Source: Chloranthus sessilifolius
Taxonomy: Eukaryota > Streptophyta > Magnoliopsida > Chloranthales > Chloranthaceae
DNA: 64,000 nucleotides
Assembly (NCBI GenBank): GCA_021018995.1
Contig: CM037590.1
Location: 43,526,287 to 43,590,286 of the forward strand
Direction of reading: 5' to 3'
The notes under the pieces were generated by a model that saw only the letters and a list, made by a program, of their open reading frames with translations, had not been told where the DNA came from and ran no database searches. Positions within the stretch are counted from its first letter, which is position 1, and each line of letters opens with the position of its first letter. Position numbers and translations under genes: made by a program. Shown one piece after another: positions 11,725 to 22,973 of this stretch.

Positions 11725-12863
11725 AGATTCCCCGTTTTGATCTTCTAATCACAGATGGCTGGCCGAGATACCGTTCATGGTTATTGACCTCACGAACTTG
11801 TAGCAACTCCATGATTTCTTTCTTCCATTTAGTGCCAATGTTCCGACTGAAGGTAACCACAGATTTATCAAAATTGATTTTTTGACTAGAAGCCACCTCG
11901 TATAGCTTTAAAATGAAGAGTAGCTGTAATTTCATCCACCTTAGCTTTGGAATACAACATACTATTATCTGCAAAAAATATGTGGGAAATTTTTGGGGCA
12001 CCCCTACAAATTGTCACACCAGATGTTAGCTGCATTAGTAAGAAGCGATGAGAGAATTTCGGCACATAAAATAAAAAGGCAAGGAGAAAGTGGGTCTCCT
12101 AGTCTAATGCCACGGGTGGGTTTCACATTTCCAATGATATTGCCATTGATTTTGAAGGAATATGATATCGAGGTAACACATCCCATGATTAGTTTTGTCA
12201 TCCGTTGATGAAATCCAAGTTTCATAAGGGCTTTTTCAAGAAATTCCTACTCCACACAATCATAGACCTTGCTCATATCTAATTTTAGAGCACAAGTCGC
12301 CTCTTTGCCCGTTCTTTTAGATTTAAGTAGTGGGATAGCCCAAAGGCCGTAAGCACATTATCTGTGATGAGTCTTCCATGAACAAGCGCACTTTGTGATG
12401 CCGAGATGACATTAGGAAGGATAGGCTTCTGGCGGTTTGCAATTGTTTTTACTACAACTTTATAAGACACGCTGCTTAAGCTTATAGGTTTGAAATCTGC
12501 CATCTTTTTTGGGTTTTTCACTTTGGGGACAAGGACAATATGTGTTTCATTGCTCTTATCTAAGGATGTATTTCCATTCAAGTAAGCAGGAGCAAAGGAT
12601 ATTATAGAACTACTTGTAATATACCAAATTTTTTTATAGAAACGGGCGGGCATACCATCTGGTTCGGGTGCCTTTAATGGGTGCATTTGAAACAGTGCAT
12701 GTTCAACTTCCTTTGCTGTAAAATCTTTTGTCAGGATCTGATTTTGTTCGCTTGACACCTTTGCTTCTATACCATCTAGCGCCTCCTCAATGTTCCTTGG
12801 GTTTGATAAGGAGAATAACTCTTCATAATAAGAAGTGCAAACATTAGCTATCGCATCACTCAA
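11705..12863 (-). pseudogene. LINE reverse transcriptase domain, broken
   Basis: Minus-strand pieces at 12285-12863, 12004-12225 and 11705-12001 together span RT motifs. Motif 1/2A is 'HIVLVPKVKNPKKMADFKPISLS', the palm lead-in is 'HPLKAPEPDGMPARFYKKIW', and motif B is 'RGIRLGDPLSPCLFILCAE'. The catalytic box that should read FADD reads F-A-D-N-S near 11955-11985, so the second active-site aspartate is lost. Frame breaks occur near 12000 and 12250. Plant L1-type elements use this enzyme for target-primed reverse transcription; this copy cannot. Confidence 0.85.
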
Positions 12864-13633
12864 GTCTTGCCATATCCCTCATGCATCATAGAGCCTCTCA
12901 ATATTGTTATGTTTTTGTCTTTGGGATGCCCTCGCATGAAAAAGCCCAATATTCCTATCTCCTTTTAACCATAGCTCCTTAAATCTTTGCTTTCACATTA
13001 GTTCGTCTTTGGCTAGTAATTCATTGAGTTCTGACTTGAGGTTTCTTTCCTCTGCCATAGTGTTCCCATTTCTGCCTTGAATGCAGCCCAACTGTGTTGT
13101 TTTTTCCTTGATCTAGTGTTGAACATTGCCGAACACATTTTTATTGCAAGGAGCCAATTTTTTAGCCGTGGGATCAACCTTATGAATCAGGTTTGCCATA
13201 TGATTTGTATCATCAATCAACTCCCAGCTTTGAGCAATTATTTCTTCACATTATTTTTCACAAGCCCACATTGCCTCTAAGCGAAAAGGATGAGCACCTC
13301 TAATGACGGGAATTGGGCTCTTCTTCGAATAGATAATAATAGGATCTTGATAGGAGGAACTAGTAGTCAGGTGTTGTATTTTGTAGAAAGGGTAAAGATT
13401 CACCCATAGTCCCATTGCAAATGCCCTATCAAGCCTTTCTTTAACCAGCCTTTCCCCCTCTTAGCCATTGGACCGTGTAAACTTTAGGCCTTACCCTAGA
13501 TCTTGAAACCGACAGTGATCAGCCGCATCATGAAACTGCGCAACTTGTAGTGGATTTCGAATTCTTGGCCCAAACTTCTCATTATCTGCTAAGATCTCAT
13601 TAAAGTTCCCTGCACAGTGCCAAGGGAGGGAGG

Positions 13634-14014
13634 CTAAAATTTTAAGCAGTTCCATGATCTTACTCTATCATTTATTGCAGGTTCCTCGTAAAGGCCAGTG
13701 AATCTCCAATTTTGTTGACTGTCCGGATCTACAATGTCCATATCAATATGTAACTTAGACATTGACAATAGCTCTGTAGAAATATTATTTCGCCAGATCA
13801 ATGCAAGACCCCCTGTTCGTCCACGACTATCCACCACAATTGTACCTTGCGCATTGAGCATCCGTTTAATGCTATCAAATTCTCTTCCCCTTAGTTTAGT
13901 TTCAGAGAAGAATATGACATCGGGATCTATCTTTAGCACATGTTGCCGAAGATCACGAACTGTCCTGGGGTTCCCAAGCGCCCTCCCCCGACAATTCCAA
14001 CATAGGGCTATCAT
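13634..14014 (-). pseudogene. LINE ORF2 N-terminus, endonuclease domain
   Basis: Starts at ATG 14014 with 'MIALCWNCRGRALGNPRTV', followed by 'DPDVIFFSETKL' and 'GGLALIW'. These are the conserved asparagine and glutamate positions of the exonuclease-endonuclease-phosphatase fold that nicks target DNA for plant LINEs. The start codon overlaps the ORF1 stop as ATGA (14011-14014). The frame is lost after 'YEEPAINDRVRSWNCLKF', where family members continue with 'YG.P....R..SW..L'. A stretch of decayed ORF2 at 12870-13630 joins it to the RT part. Confidence 0.85.
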
Positions 14015-14277
14015 TGCTCCCAGTGGGGTTTCATTGCAACCTCCGCCGATATTTTGTTTTCATGTGATAGTACAGTCCTCTTGAGCACCGTGCTAGCACC
14101 CTGTTCCTCGTCTACTTCCAATTCCGACATTGAATCCAGTTGTGGTCTTTTCCGCTTAGCATCGTGTGGGTTGAAATTGTTGTTGTACGGCTGTTGGCTG
14201 GGTTGGTTTGGCTGGGTATGAGAATGAAAATTTTCAAAGGTTTTAGTGGTTGCAGAGTGATTTGGTGGTGGCATCAA
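14011..14277 (-). pseudogene. LINE ORF1 C-terminal tail (partial)
   Basis: A minus-strand frame of 88 residues, Pro/Asn/Gln-rich then basic ('DAKRKRPQLDS'), ends in TGA at 14011-14013, overlapping the ORF2 ATG. Plant L1 ORF1 proteins are RNA-binding gag-like proteins of several hundred residues with a CCHC knuckle. Only the low-complexity tail remains, so the element is 5' truncated at about 14290. Identification rests on position and the overlap more than on sequence. Confidence 0.6.
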
Positions 14278-14579
14278 AATTTTGGTTAACTGTGGGAGAT
14301 TATGTGGTTAGATGGGTAGGTTTGGTGATTGGGGTTTGACATGTGGCTGTTAACTGTGGGAGAGTTTGGGTCAATGCCTTCTATGGGTTTATATATATAT
14401 ATTTTGGCTTTTGGGTTTGGATATGACAGGCCTCAAAGGTGGTTTTTCACAGGTTAGAAGGTTACAGGAGGATGGATTAGTTATTGAGGTATGAGCTGCC
14501 CGTGCTTGTTTCTTAAATTTCCGGAAATTGGCACCATTTCTATGCCCAAGGATATCATGTCCGACGTTGGGATTCACCG

Positions 14580-14915
14580 TGTCTTTGGTCGGATTAAATA
14601 TTTTATCGGGTCGGGCGCATAAATTTGACTGATCGAGTTAGGTGGGGGCAAAAGACGTACATCCAACTTGACTTTCGGGTTGGGTTGACCAAGAGGCTGG
14701 GTAAGGTCTCCAGCTGACTCGATACTATATATAGGTATAAACATGAAATTAGGAGTTTTTAAAGGGTTGGTTGGTTTTCAGGTTGTGCATTCGGTCGGAT
14801 TTCTGGTGGGGTCGGATACACCAATGGATTGGGTCGGGCCGGGTCAAACATATGCCTTTTTCCTGTTGGGAGCCGAAAAAAAAGCCGACGCAACCTGACC
14901 GGCTACAGCCCTAGC
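14580..14915. mobile_element. decayed GC-rich MITE (GGGCTGT family)
   Basis: Contains GGGTCGGGC, GGTCGGGCCGGGTC and ends CCGGCTACAGCCCTA near 14913, resembling the hAT MITE at 8214-8553. The left terminus is eroded and no target duplication was found. Confidence 0.4.
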
Positions 14916-14959
14916 TGTGGAGGTTGTGTTTTAGTTCTTTTTTTAGATTTTAAGTTAGG

Positions 14960-15350
14960 GTCCCATTATTTATGACCTGTGAAAATCTAACCTTCTTTAA
15001 TGTAACCTCACCCATCTCCTCTGGCCCAATTGCATTCATGACTACTTTGAGTATGATGAAGACAGCTGTCTTTCGTCCCAATCTTCCCACAAGTTCTTGA
15101 GATTGGTCATACCATAAATGGTCAAATTTTGATTCCAATTGGCACACATCCGAAAAGTGACCCTAGAGATTTGTACACGAGATTTGCACAATGTCCCATG
15201 AGTAAAAAAAAAAAAAAAAAAAGCTTTGATATTTTGAGACTTGTGTCATGTAGAACAACACCCTCTAGGCCATTTGATTTGAAGGTCATCGTGTAAAGAT
15301 TTTTGATGCTAAAGATTGGCACGAAATATAATTTCTATCATATGATTTAA
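14960..15350. mobile_element. fold-back MITE relative
   Basis: TAACCTCACCCATCTCCTCTGGCC at the left (written here for position 15002-15025 in part) matches the left end of the element at 46270-46640. Inner words (CCCAATCTTCCCACAAG..CTTGAGATTGG, GGCACACATCCGAAAAGTGACC) are those of the window's fold-back family. The right arm is decayed. Confidence 0.5.
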
Positions 15351-15471
15351 CAAGATCAACTATTAAATAAGATGATAGGCTTGGTCATTTTGAATTAGAC
15401 CATAGAGACCATGCCAATATATCACATTAAAGATCTTTACATTAGGACCTTCAAATCAGACAGCCAAGATA

Positions 15472-15840
15472 GTGTTCCACGTGGTACATGTCATGAAAAT
15501 TCGAAGTCTTTCTCTTAACCAATGTGCCAGTACAAATCTTGTGTGCAAGGTTTAGCTCCCTTCAAAAAAAAATTCTCTTTCTTTTGGCTACTCCATAGTG
15601 TGGCATACTAATTTTCAATCTGATCTTAGAGTTGAGTTAGATCTATGTGACATGTACCATGTGTTCCACGTGGTACACGTCACGAAAATTCGAAGTCTTT
15701 CTCTTAACCGATGTGCCAGTACAAATCTTGTGTGCAAGGTTTGTCTCCTTTCAAAAAAAAATTCTCTTTCTTTTGGCTACTCCATAGTGTGGCATACTAA
15801 TTTTCAATTTGATCTTAGAGTTGAGTTAGATCTATGTGAT
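15472..15840. repeat. 189-bp tandem duplication
   Basis: Copies 15472-15660 and 15661-15840 both start GTGTTCCACGTGGTAC and end GATCTATGTGA. They differ at only a few positions, so the duplication is recent. No coding content is evident. Confidence 0.9.
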
Positions 15841-16099
15841 GGTGTTGTGAACCATGCTATGTACATAATTGATGGCTCGGTCACCAAGTGGCTTGTCCAC
15901 TTCTAGGGATTATTTTTTAGCTAAAACACATTTCAATGATTCTTGATAATTGGATAATTTAGATTGTTCACACATGTGCCACATGACATAACAACAGGTT
16001 GTTATTGAGACCCCTCATAGATGTTTCCTTTCTTCTTGTCTAGAAAGAACACTATTTTGCTTTTTTTTTCTCCCTTGTTCCTTCCTTGTTCCAAGCACA

Positions 16100-17110
16100 A
16101 TGCTATATTGACGCGGGACAAATGCTAACACTTAATTATGCAAGTTTGAGATTAACTATAGATGAAGTTAAACGACAAAAGTATTCGAAATCTCCTAACA
16201 CATAAATTAATTTAATGAATTCAATAAAACAATTGGGTTAATTTAATTTTAGCGCTCACATGTATCGATATTCTCGATCTAGAAAAACGGAACCGATGAA
16301 GGATTCGAGTTTCGATCTAGTTTAGGGCATTAAACGACAATTATGGTGTCTTCTCTTAACTCCTCTAAGGTTTGGAGAAAGCGAAGGCTCAAGGGATTAA
16401 AGTAATCAAAAGGATAGGTCAAAAGATGTAAATTTTAGATTTGGGGTTTAAAATTTATCAAAGCAAGAGAAGATATTACCGGATAATAAATAGAAAAGAT
16501 AAAGAGAGGATATGAATCAAGGCTTCACACCAAGGGTTCTCAAGTTTCACACTGTGGTTGTACGTCGGCTTTGCACCAAGTTGCACAAGAAATGAAGAAT
16601 TACTTCTCAGGTTTCGAAAGATTCACTCATTTGATCGAAAACTCTTTACAAGCCTTTTAAGGTTTGTAAAAAAGCAAGCTCTCAATTTTTATAAAACAAT
16701 CAACTAATAATTATTTACAAGCCTTTAAATAGGCTAACCAAGCCTTAATACGAAATTAGAAGAATTCTAAAGCAAATAAAATATTAAAAAGGAAATATTG
16801 ACCAAAAATAACAAAGTCCCATCGAAATTCACGCGATTGATCGATCATTCCCTGGCATCAATCGATCGACATAAAAAATATATAATTTGCGCAAGCTCTC
16901 TGTCCAAAATTGATCGATCGAAAATTTGGGTCGATCGATCGGCTGCGAAAATTTTTAACACCAAAGTTGCAATTCCTTCTGTCCACAATCAATTGATCGA
17001 AGGTTGGGGTCAATCGATTGACTGATTGTCTCTTCCGTCCTTCGAATTTGAGTTCTTAATCACTTTCACATTCTTTTTTTTTTTTTTTCGGCTCTTCCGT
17101 TTCAACTCCC
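16100..17110. mobile_element. retroelement fragment with CGATCGAT words
   Basis: The part at 16840-17025 has repeated self-complementary words (TTGATCGATCA, TCAATCGATCGA, TCGATCGATCG, TCAATCGATTGA) like those in the untranslated parts of the Athila element. The left part (16130-16700) has the look of a decayed LTR or leader, but I found no paired copy, TG..CA ends or target duplication. The nature of the element is uncertain. Confidence 0.35.
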
Positions 17111-19853
17111 TTTCTGTTTCTTCTGCTGCTGGACAATCTCTCAGCTCGAATCCAATGCTCTTGGTCTTGATGTCCCCATCATATATTTTCTTTAATATAA
17201 TGTATTCAACCTAGATTTTCTATTACTATGGATCCCATTTTATGATTATTTTTTAGATGAGAATTTGATGAGTTGTAGTAATTTAATGTGATTGTTTGGT
17301 GTCTCCTTAAGACAAAATGACATGTTCATTCACCTATATTTTGTGTCACTACTATGTTCTCATTCTAGAGTTGGTGTAGAGTGACCAACCCATCACCAAA
17401 GGCTGATGTATGCGTTGTATAGCTGGTGATCGGGTTGGTTGCTCTATCCTAGATCATCATTCTAGTGATATCTGTCATTTGGTTCTTATCAGTAGGACTT
17501 TAAGAATGTAAACTCTTTTTAGCTTAACCTGTCATTAAGGAATCCCTTTTGTGCATCTCTCTACTTTTTTCGTTTTAAACAATGATACCACAATGGAAGT
17601 TTCTATTTTATTTGACTCTACCCTTCTCCCTGTTGATAGAGCCCATCTATGTAATCACTTCACCAATCCTGATCATCTCATTGATAGGCTTGTCCCTAAA
17701 ATTGTTCTCTGTGAAGTAATTGGATTCAAATTCAAAATTTTCTAAAACTCAAATTTAATGGGCACAACTCACAAACCAGCTAAAGCAAGATTACACTTTC
17801 AGTTCTACGTTAAGAGTGCTTCAATTCAACGACAAATTGGGGATCTAAAGGGCCATTTGGGCTCTACTTTTGATGTGAATTGCACCATTTCCAAATGACG
17901 CAATCCACGTAGTTAATGTGTGGTGTGTTCGTAGAAGTATGTTGACTTCTGCACCATTGGCATTTTAGACTTAAAATGGCACTGGCACAAAAGTACAAAG
18001 CTTTTTTTTTTATTCAATTACTGTCTTTAGGGGAAACCATTTCACAAGTAGCACAAGAGTAGCTGTAATTAAAAAGAAAAAATAAAATAAAATTTACATA
18101 GCTGTATGTCGACAAAACAACATCAACATCACCGCTTTGTAAGTAGTATTACAACCTTAATCTCTTGTTATGTTTTGTTAGATCTTACACAACCTTTGTT
18201 TCCCATGTTTTTGTGTGAGAGTAAATCATTTATTTATAGAATAGGAGGGTAGTTACAATAACCTACATGGGTAAAATTGGCTTGTGAATATATTGGTAAG
18301 TTTCCATGTGGAAGATCATGGGTAGTTACAATGAGAAACATGTGATAGATTACTGATTTGGTAGCAATCTTGGGCTTGGATTAGGTTTATTTTGAACATG
18401 TTTTGATAAAGTATCGAAGATATTGGTTTTTTCAGCGCCTCGCTGGCTATCAATATAAGTTCCTTTACTGATAAAAATAAAAAAAATAAAGTATGGAAGA
18501 TCATAACCCTTGCATTGAATGATCATTTATTTTATGTAATTTCTTGTCTTTTAAAACCACATGTTGAAAACTGAAGATCATAACCCTTGCTATCAGTGTC
18601 TCTCATGTCAAGATTATGATGTTCCTGGTTTTATCTTTTGCTTATACATGATCTGTATATATTCTTTATTTATTGCACACATTTAAGAAGGCTAAGATTC
18701 AATCCTCTTGAGCAATCACATTCAAGGTGATTTATCCATGACCTAATTTATAAATTTTCTAATATATATCTCTCATGGATCTTATAATTTTTTAATGATT
18801 ATATATCTTCACAATTCAAACAAGTGTAATCGATAAGAATAAATAAATAAATAAATAAATTTTGGGAAATTGGGTGATAGAATTAGACTCTTCACCGGAT
18901 ACTCTCCATTTGGGAAGGTACATACTTTAAAGAATGTGGTAATTTTCTTCTTGTAGAGATTTATTGTGTTGGAGAATGGGAATAAAACTTTTTAAGGCAT
19001 TTTGATTTTTGAAATTTTACATTGCTTGATTAAGGCATTATTATTTCAATTTTTCTGTCTTTAATATAAGCCCACTGCTCACATGCCAGGGTGGTGGTTG
19101 CTGAGCAGATCTTGACATACTTGAGATAGGAAATGGTGATATGACAACAAAGAAATACCGTTCTCACTTCACCATATGGGCAGTAGTTAAGGTAGAGAGC
19201 AATATCTTGTCAAGTTCCTTGCTAGAATTGTCTTTGAAAAGTGACATGTGGGTCAAAAGTTGAAGTGTAGGAAAAATATAAAAATTGGTTGTTTGAGTAA
19301 TATACAATGTAACAGTACCAACTTGGACCCGAGATGAGTTACACTTATACACATGTTCTCTTACTAACACATGCCCATTAGCGAAGACACATGTATCTAC
19401 TATCCTTTTGAGACATGACCAAGCATTCCGTCTTAGGCAAGAAATGAGTTTTCTTGGCTAAGACGTAATCTCAAGATTTTTATGTTTTATTATATGTTTC
19501 TGTTGTAAAAAATTTCCATAATGTGGAATGGAACTTTTGAATTAAAATCTTAAAGTTAGTATTCCTTAGATATTTATATAAAGTAATGCATCTAGGATGT
19601 TTAGTAGGGGATTCATGTTGATTTGACTTAAACTAAGGATTTTGGAAATTTTAGGCTCTTGACAGAGTTTTCATGTTTTGGATTTTTAGGCATATCATAA
19701 CATATTCTTAGTTTCTTCTGTTGTCTTCTCATTTGGTTTCATAATTAGTATTTTTCACTATGATTACATGAGGGATTGCTTCTATCAAACGAAACACAAA
19801 TCGGAAAAGGAGTAGTTGTAATCATAGAGTTATTATACAATTATATGTTGTAG
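17111..19853. other. gene-free spacer
   Basis: No protein domain is recognised. The only structures seen are a strong hairpin at 17377-17446 and a short AAAT run at 18840-18860. Small open frames here have no motif support. Confidence 0.5.
17377..17446 (+). ncRNA. miRNA-precursor-like hairpin (speculative)
   Basis: TAGAGTGACCAACCCATCACC (17377-17397 in part) pairs with the complement of GGTGATCGGGTTGGTTGCTCTA (17425-17446 in part) over about 20 of 22 positions, with a 27-nt loop. Arm length suits a plant pre-miRNA or a short MITE. I recognise no known miRNA family in it. Confidence 0.2.
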
Positions 19854-20408
19854 CATGGTTTCAAATATTGGTATCGGCTATTTGATCGGCTAGCTGAATA
19901 ACGATCTGGATCGGGATTGGCGTGGCATGTCGGCCGATCTTAAAGCAAAAGTTTCTAAGCTTAAAATTCAAAAAAATAAAATATTAAACATTGAATAAAT
20001 GAAAAAAATGAATTTACAAGGTACCACTAAATTTCGATGATATTTGATCATGTTGACTAAAATGAGTGAGATAGTTTTTCATCCCAATATGTCATGCCAA
20101 AGACCTTAAGACCACGTCCCCCCTATCAAATAGCACCGATGATGATTCCATGTGATGCAAATCTTAGAAAGCGACTCTAGTACTAGGTTACTTAGTGCTT
20201 CCACATCTTCTGAATGATAACTTTCACTAAGCTTTGAATGGACAGCTTTCCTAATGCCGCCGGTTTCTGTGTGTGAGATTCTTTTGAAAATAACTTCATT
20301 TTTCGGCGATGAAACACGAAGGGGTTTGTTGCGATCTGGATCGTTTGGGCCCAAACCTATCCAGATCGCCCCGATATTTATCTGGATCCGCCGATATTTG
20401 AAACCATG
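19854..20408. mobile_element. hAT-type non-autonomous element
   Basis: Termini CATGGTTTCAAATATTGG and CCGATATTTGAAACCATG are near-perfect inverted repeats. Flanking TGTTGTAG at 19846-19853 and 20409-20416 is a perfect 8-bp target duplication. The 555-bp interior repeats GGATCGGG / GATCTGGATC words and encodes nothing recognisable. Eight-base duplications and CA..TG ends fit the hAT superfamily. Confidence 0.85.
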
Positions 20409-20678
20409 TGTTGTAGACTTGAAGTGTATTCTATTGTTCATTAATGATAATAATAAATGCCATATAAATTATCATCGTGCTCAATTGTTGATGCGGGAAG
20501 CTTTAAATATTGTTTTATGAATTTAGTAGTTTCCTTTTGGTTATTTTAGAAACTGAACCAGGGTCCCAAATGGATATATGGGATGGGACCTTCCTGAGTT
20601 GTGTCACCATATTGTATTGGGGCTTGGGTTTCTTGGGAAGATTTATGATGAAGAGATCAAACTTATCTGTTAAATTAC

Positions 20679-22025
20679 TGATTGTTGCCGAAATATGACT
20701 ATATTTCGCACCTTAATCCCTACATTTAGCTGTCCGATAAAAGCATCTGATGATTGTTGTGAGGTTTTAATGATTATAGGTGCTTTTGACCGTTGGATCG
20801 TAGAAGAGTATAAAAGAGAGTAATTAAAGGATACACAAGGGCTATGGACAAAAAGGTCAAAAGAAGCATCGAAATTCGTGAAGCAACTCAACATCCACCA
20901 AGAGAGGGAGAATCTACCCGTGGATGTCAATCGATTGAGGATTAAGTGTCAATCGATTGACAAGAGAAGACAAGTCCATCCCACTTATTCCGAATCAAAA
21001 CTCAATCGATTGAGATCTAACTCTCAATCGATTGAGGATGTTAGGGACAGGGTTTGCTCGGCCCTATATAAAGAAAGCTACGACTCATTGAAAAAAAGAT
21101 TTTTCTTCTTTAATTGTTTTTCATATATCATTGAGGGGTCTTCTTAGTTCTTCTTACTTCTTCTCAGTAGATTGTAGTAGAGTTTATTTTATTCTCTTTT
21201 ATAATGGTGAGAGCATAGATTGTACCTAGGAATAAAAGCATTGTAAGGAGATTTTGAGAAATAAAAGAGCATTATTAATATAATATCTTCGGATCTACAA
21301 CAGGTTTGTATACCGAGAATGAGCGGCTAAAGTAATTTGCTTAAACGGGAAGCGAACCGGAGATAAGTAACTGTTTTATTATTGTCTCTATAATTTCATG
21401 GTTTTGTCATTGAATCATTCTGTTATAAGTGTGTGCTTCGTTGAAGATTATCGAATCTTTGTTTACAGTCATTGATCGTGGTTTTCAACGACTGTAAAAG
21501 AAGCACTCCATCTAGATCTGCTTTAGTCAGCCGATCTATGATTTATTATTGCCGTGACTTAGGATGTTGAGATATGCTATCCTTTTCACATGACTCATAC
21601 CGCAATGATAGGTTGAGTCATAGTTTTTAGATAGGGTATGCCGGATCCACAGTTGCGTTCTTCTCGATTCATTTGTTTTCCTAATAAATGATAGTGTTTT
21701 GACTTAAATTGAATTTGTAAGATTGAATGGTAGAAAAGTTACGAATCGATGGTTAGCTAACTCCTTGATCAATTCATAAACTGTAATTTTTCTCCTTTAT
21801 CATAATTTATTCTGTCCTAGTTTGATTAGTTTTCTTTTATTGTATTGAAAATCGTTTGGTACTTGTGTGGTAAATTGAATTTTTCCCTTGGTAATTCCTT
21901 GGGTGTTTTAAAGTCTCTGAAAGAATTATTTAAATTTCATGTTTTCCTGTGGGTTTGGCACCTCTGTTTTTACCGTGCTCCAATAGAACTTGTGCACTTG
22001 CAAGGGTTAAACTTAAAATCGATCA
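20679..22025 (+). repeat. 5' LTR of the Athila-like element
   Basis: 1347 bp, starting TGATTGTTGCC and ending TCGATCA. It contains four TCAATCGATTGA palindromes at about 20926-21040, immediately upstream of a TATA box (TATATAAA, 21065-21072), and a polyadenylation signal AATAAAA at 21231. The partner is 35726-37087. In the first 150 aligned bases I count 10 differences, all transitions. Confidence 0.93.
21065..21072 (+). promoter_or_regulatory. LTR TATA box
   Basis: TATATAAA in the context GGCCCTATATAAAG; the same box is kept in the 3' LTR at 36112-36119. It places the U3/R boundary about 25-35 bp downstream. The four palindromes lie within 140 bp upstream. Confidence 0.7.
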
Positions 22026-22973
22026 AGTTTTTGGTGCCGCTGCCGGAGAAATCGGCGAACTTTTGATTAATTCAGAAAGAGATTTGTGCATTTATTTGAC
22101 AGTCAATCGATTGAGATCACTGCTCCTCAATCGATCGACTGTGTTCTGTGGGATTTCAGTATTGAATTGTCAATCAATTGAGCCGAAAGCATCAATCGAT
22201 CGACTGTTTTGTGTGAAATCTAAATTATTAATTTTGAATATTGAATTTTAACGTTTAAATTTTGACTTTTGAAATTTAGAATTATCATTTTTGATCTATA
22301 AATTGCAAAATCTGATTTCTTTTATTTTGTTATCATTGGGTAAGATTTTGTGGAGTCTTTTAGGAAGTTGAGATTTTTAGGATTACTTATTTTAGATTTT
22401 GTAGGAACTCTTTTATTATCTTCCTCTTTTAGAAAATATTTTAGGATTTTCTAAATTCTAGTTAGTAACTTTTGTTGGACTCTTGCTTTAGGTTTTATAG
22501 GAATCTTTTATTCTTTTCCTTATTTTTCTCTTTTAGATAAGATTTTGTAGGATTGTGTGAATTGCTTTAAGTTTTAAAATTTTAATTTTCGAATTTAATT
22601 TTTAATTGTTAAAAAAAATAATAATTAAAAAAAATTCTCTAATTTAAATTCGAATTTTAATTTAAAAAATAAAATAAAATTTGTGTCAATCGATTGAGAC
22701 TGGAAAACTATCTGTCGTGGAAATTGTTGAAACTCTTTCAATCGATTGACATTTTTCTGTCAATCGATTGACCTGAACACGACAACTTGCCTTCTAAGTT
22801 TGAAAAATCAGGTCTTGAATTTTGAATATCAATCGATTGAGACCACTGCTTCAATCAATTGGTAATAAAGTCTTTGTTGGGAAATTTTGTTGTGTACATT
22901 ACTTCAATCGATTGAAGTTGATACTTATGGATTGTTGTGGAATCATCAACCCTTGTTGTGAGTGTTGGTGTAT
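22026..22973 (+). other. 5' leader of the Athila-like element
   Basis: Non-coding spacer between the primer site and gag. Palindromic words occur in pairs: 22104/22125, 22170/22190, 22686, 22738/22760, 22829/22850 and 22903. Very AT-rich runs (22560-22680) separate them. Confidence 0.7.
22032..22049 (+). promoter_or_regulatory. primer binding site (tRNA-Asp type)
   Basis: TGGTGCCGCTGCCGGAGA starts six bases after the LTR end. It resembles the complement of the plant tRNA-Asp 3' end (family consensus TGGCGCCGTTGCCGGGGA), the primer used by Athila and related elements. Confidence 0.85.

Larger units (their letters stand above)
10200..14290 (-). mobile_element. L1-type LINE, 5' truncated and decayed
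   Basis: Reading the minus strand from 14277: the C-terminal part of ORF1, then ORF2 with endonuclease, reverse transcriptase, zf-RVT and RNase H regions in the usual plant L1 order. The A-rich 3' tail lies at about 10195-10245 (T-rich on the plus strand). Several stops and frameshifts interrupt ORF2. Relative to copy B, about 205 bp around 11213 are missing here, removing part of the zf-RVT region. The 3' third is shared with copy B, so the LINE was present before the duplication. Confidence 0.85.

Noticed and set aside
20510-20698. 62-codon frame ending at the Athila 5' boundary
   Set aside because: No domain recognised and the last codons lie in the LTR; could be an exon remnant but I cannot support it.
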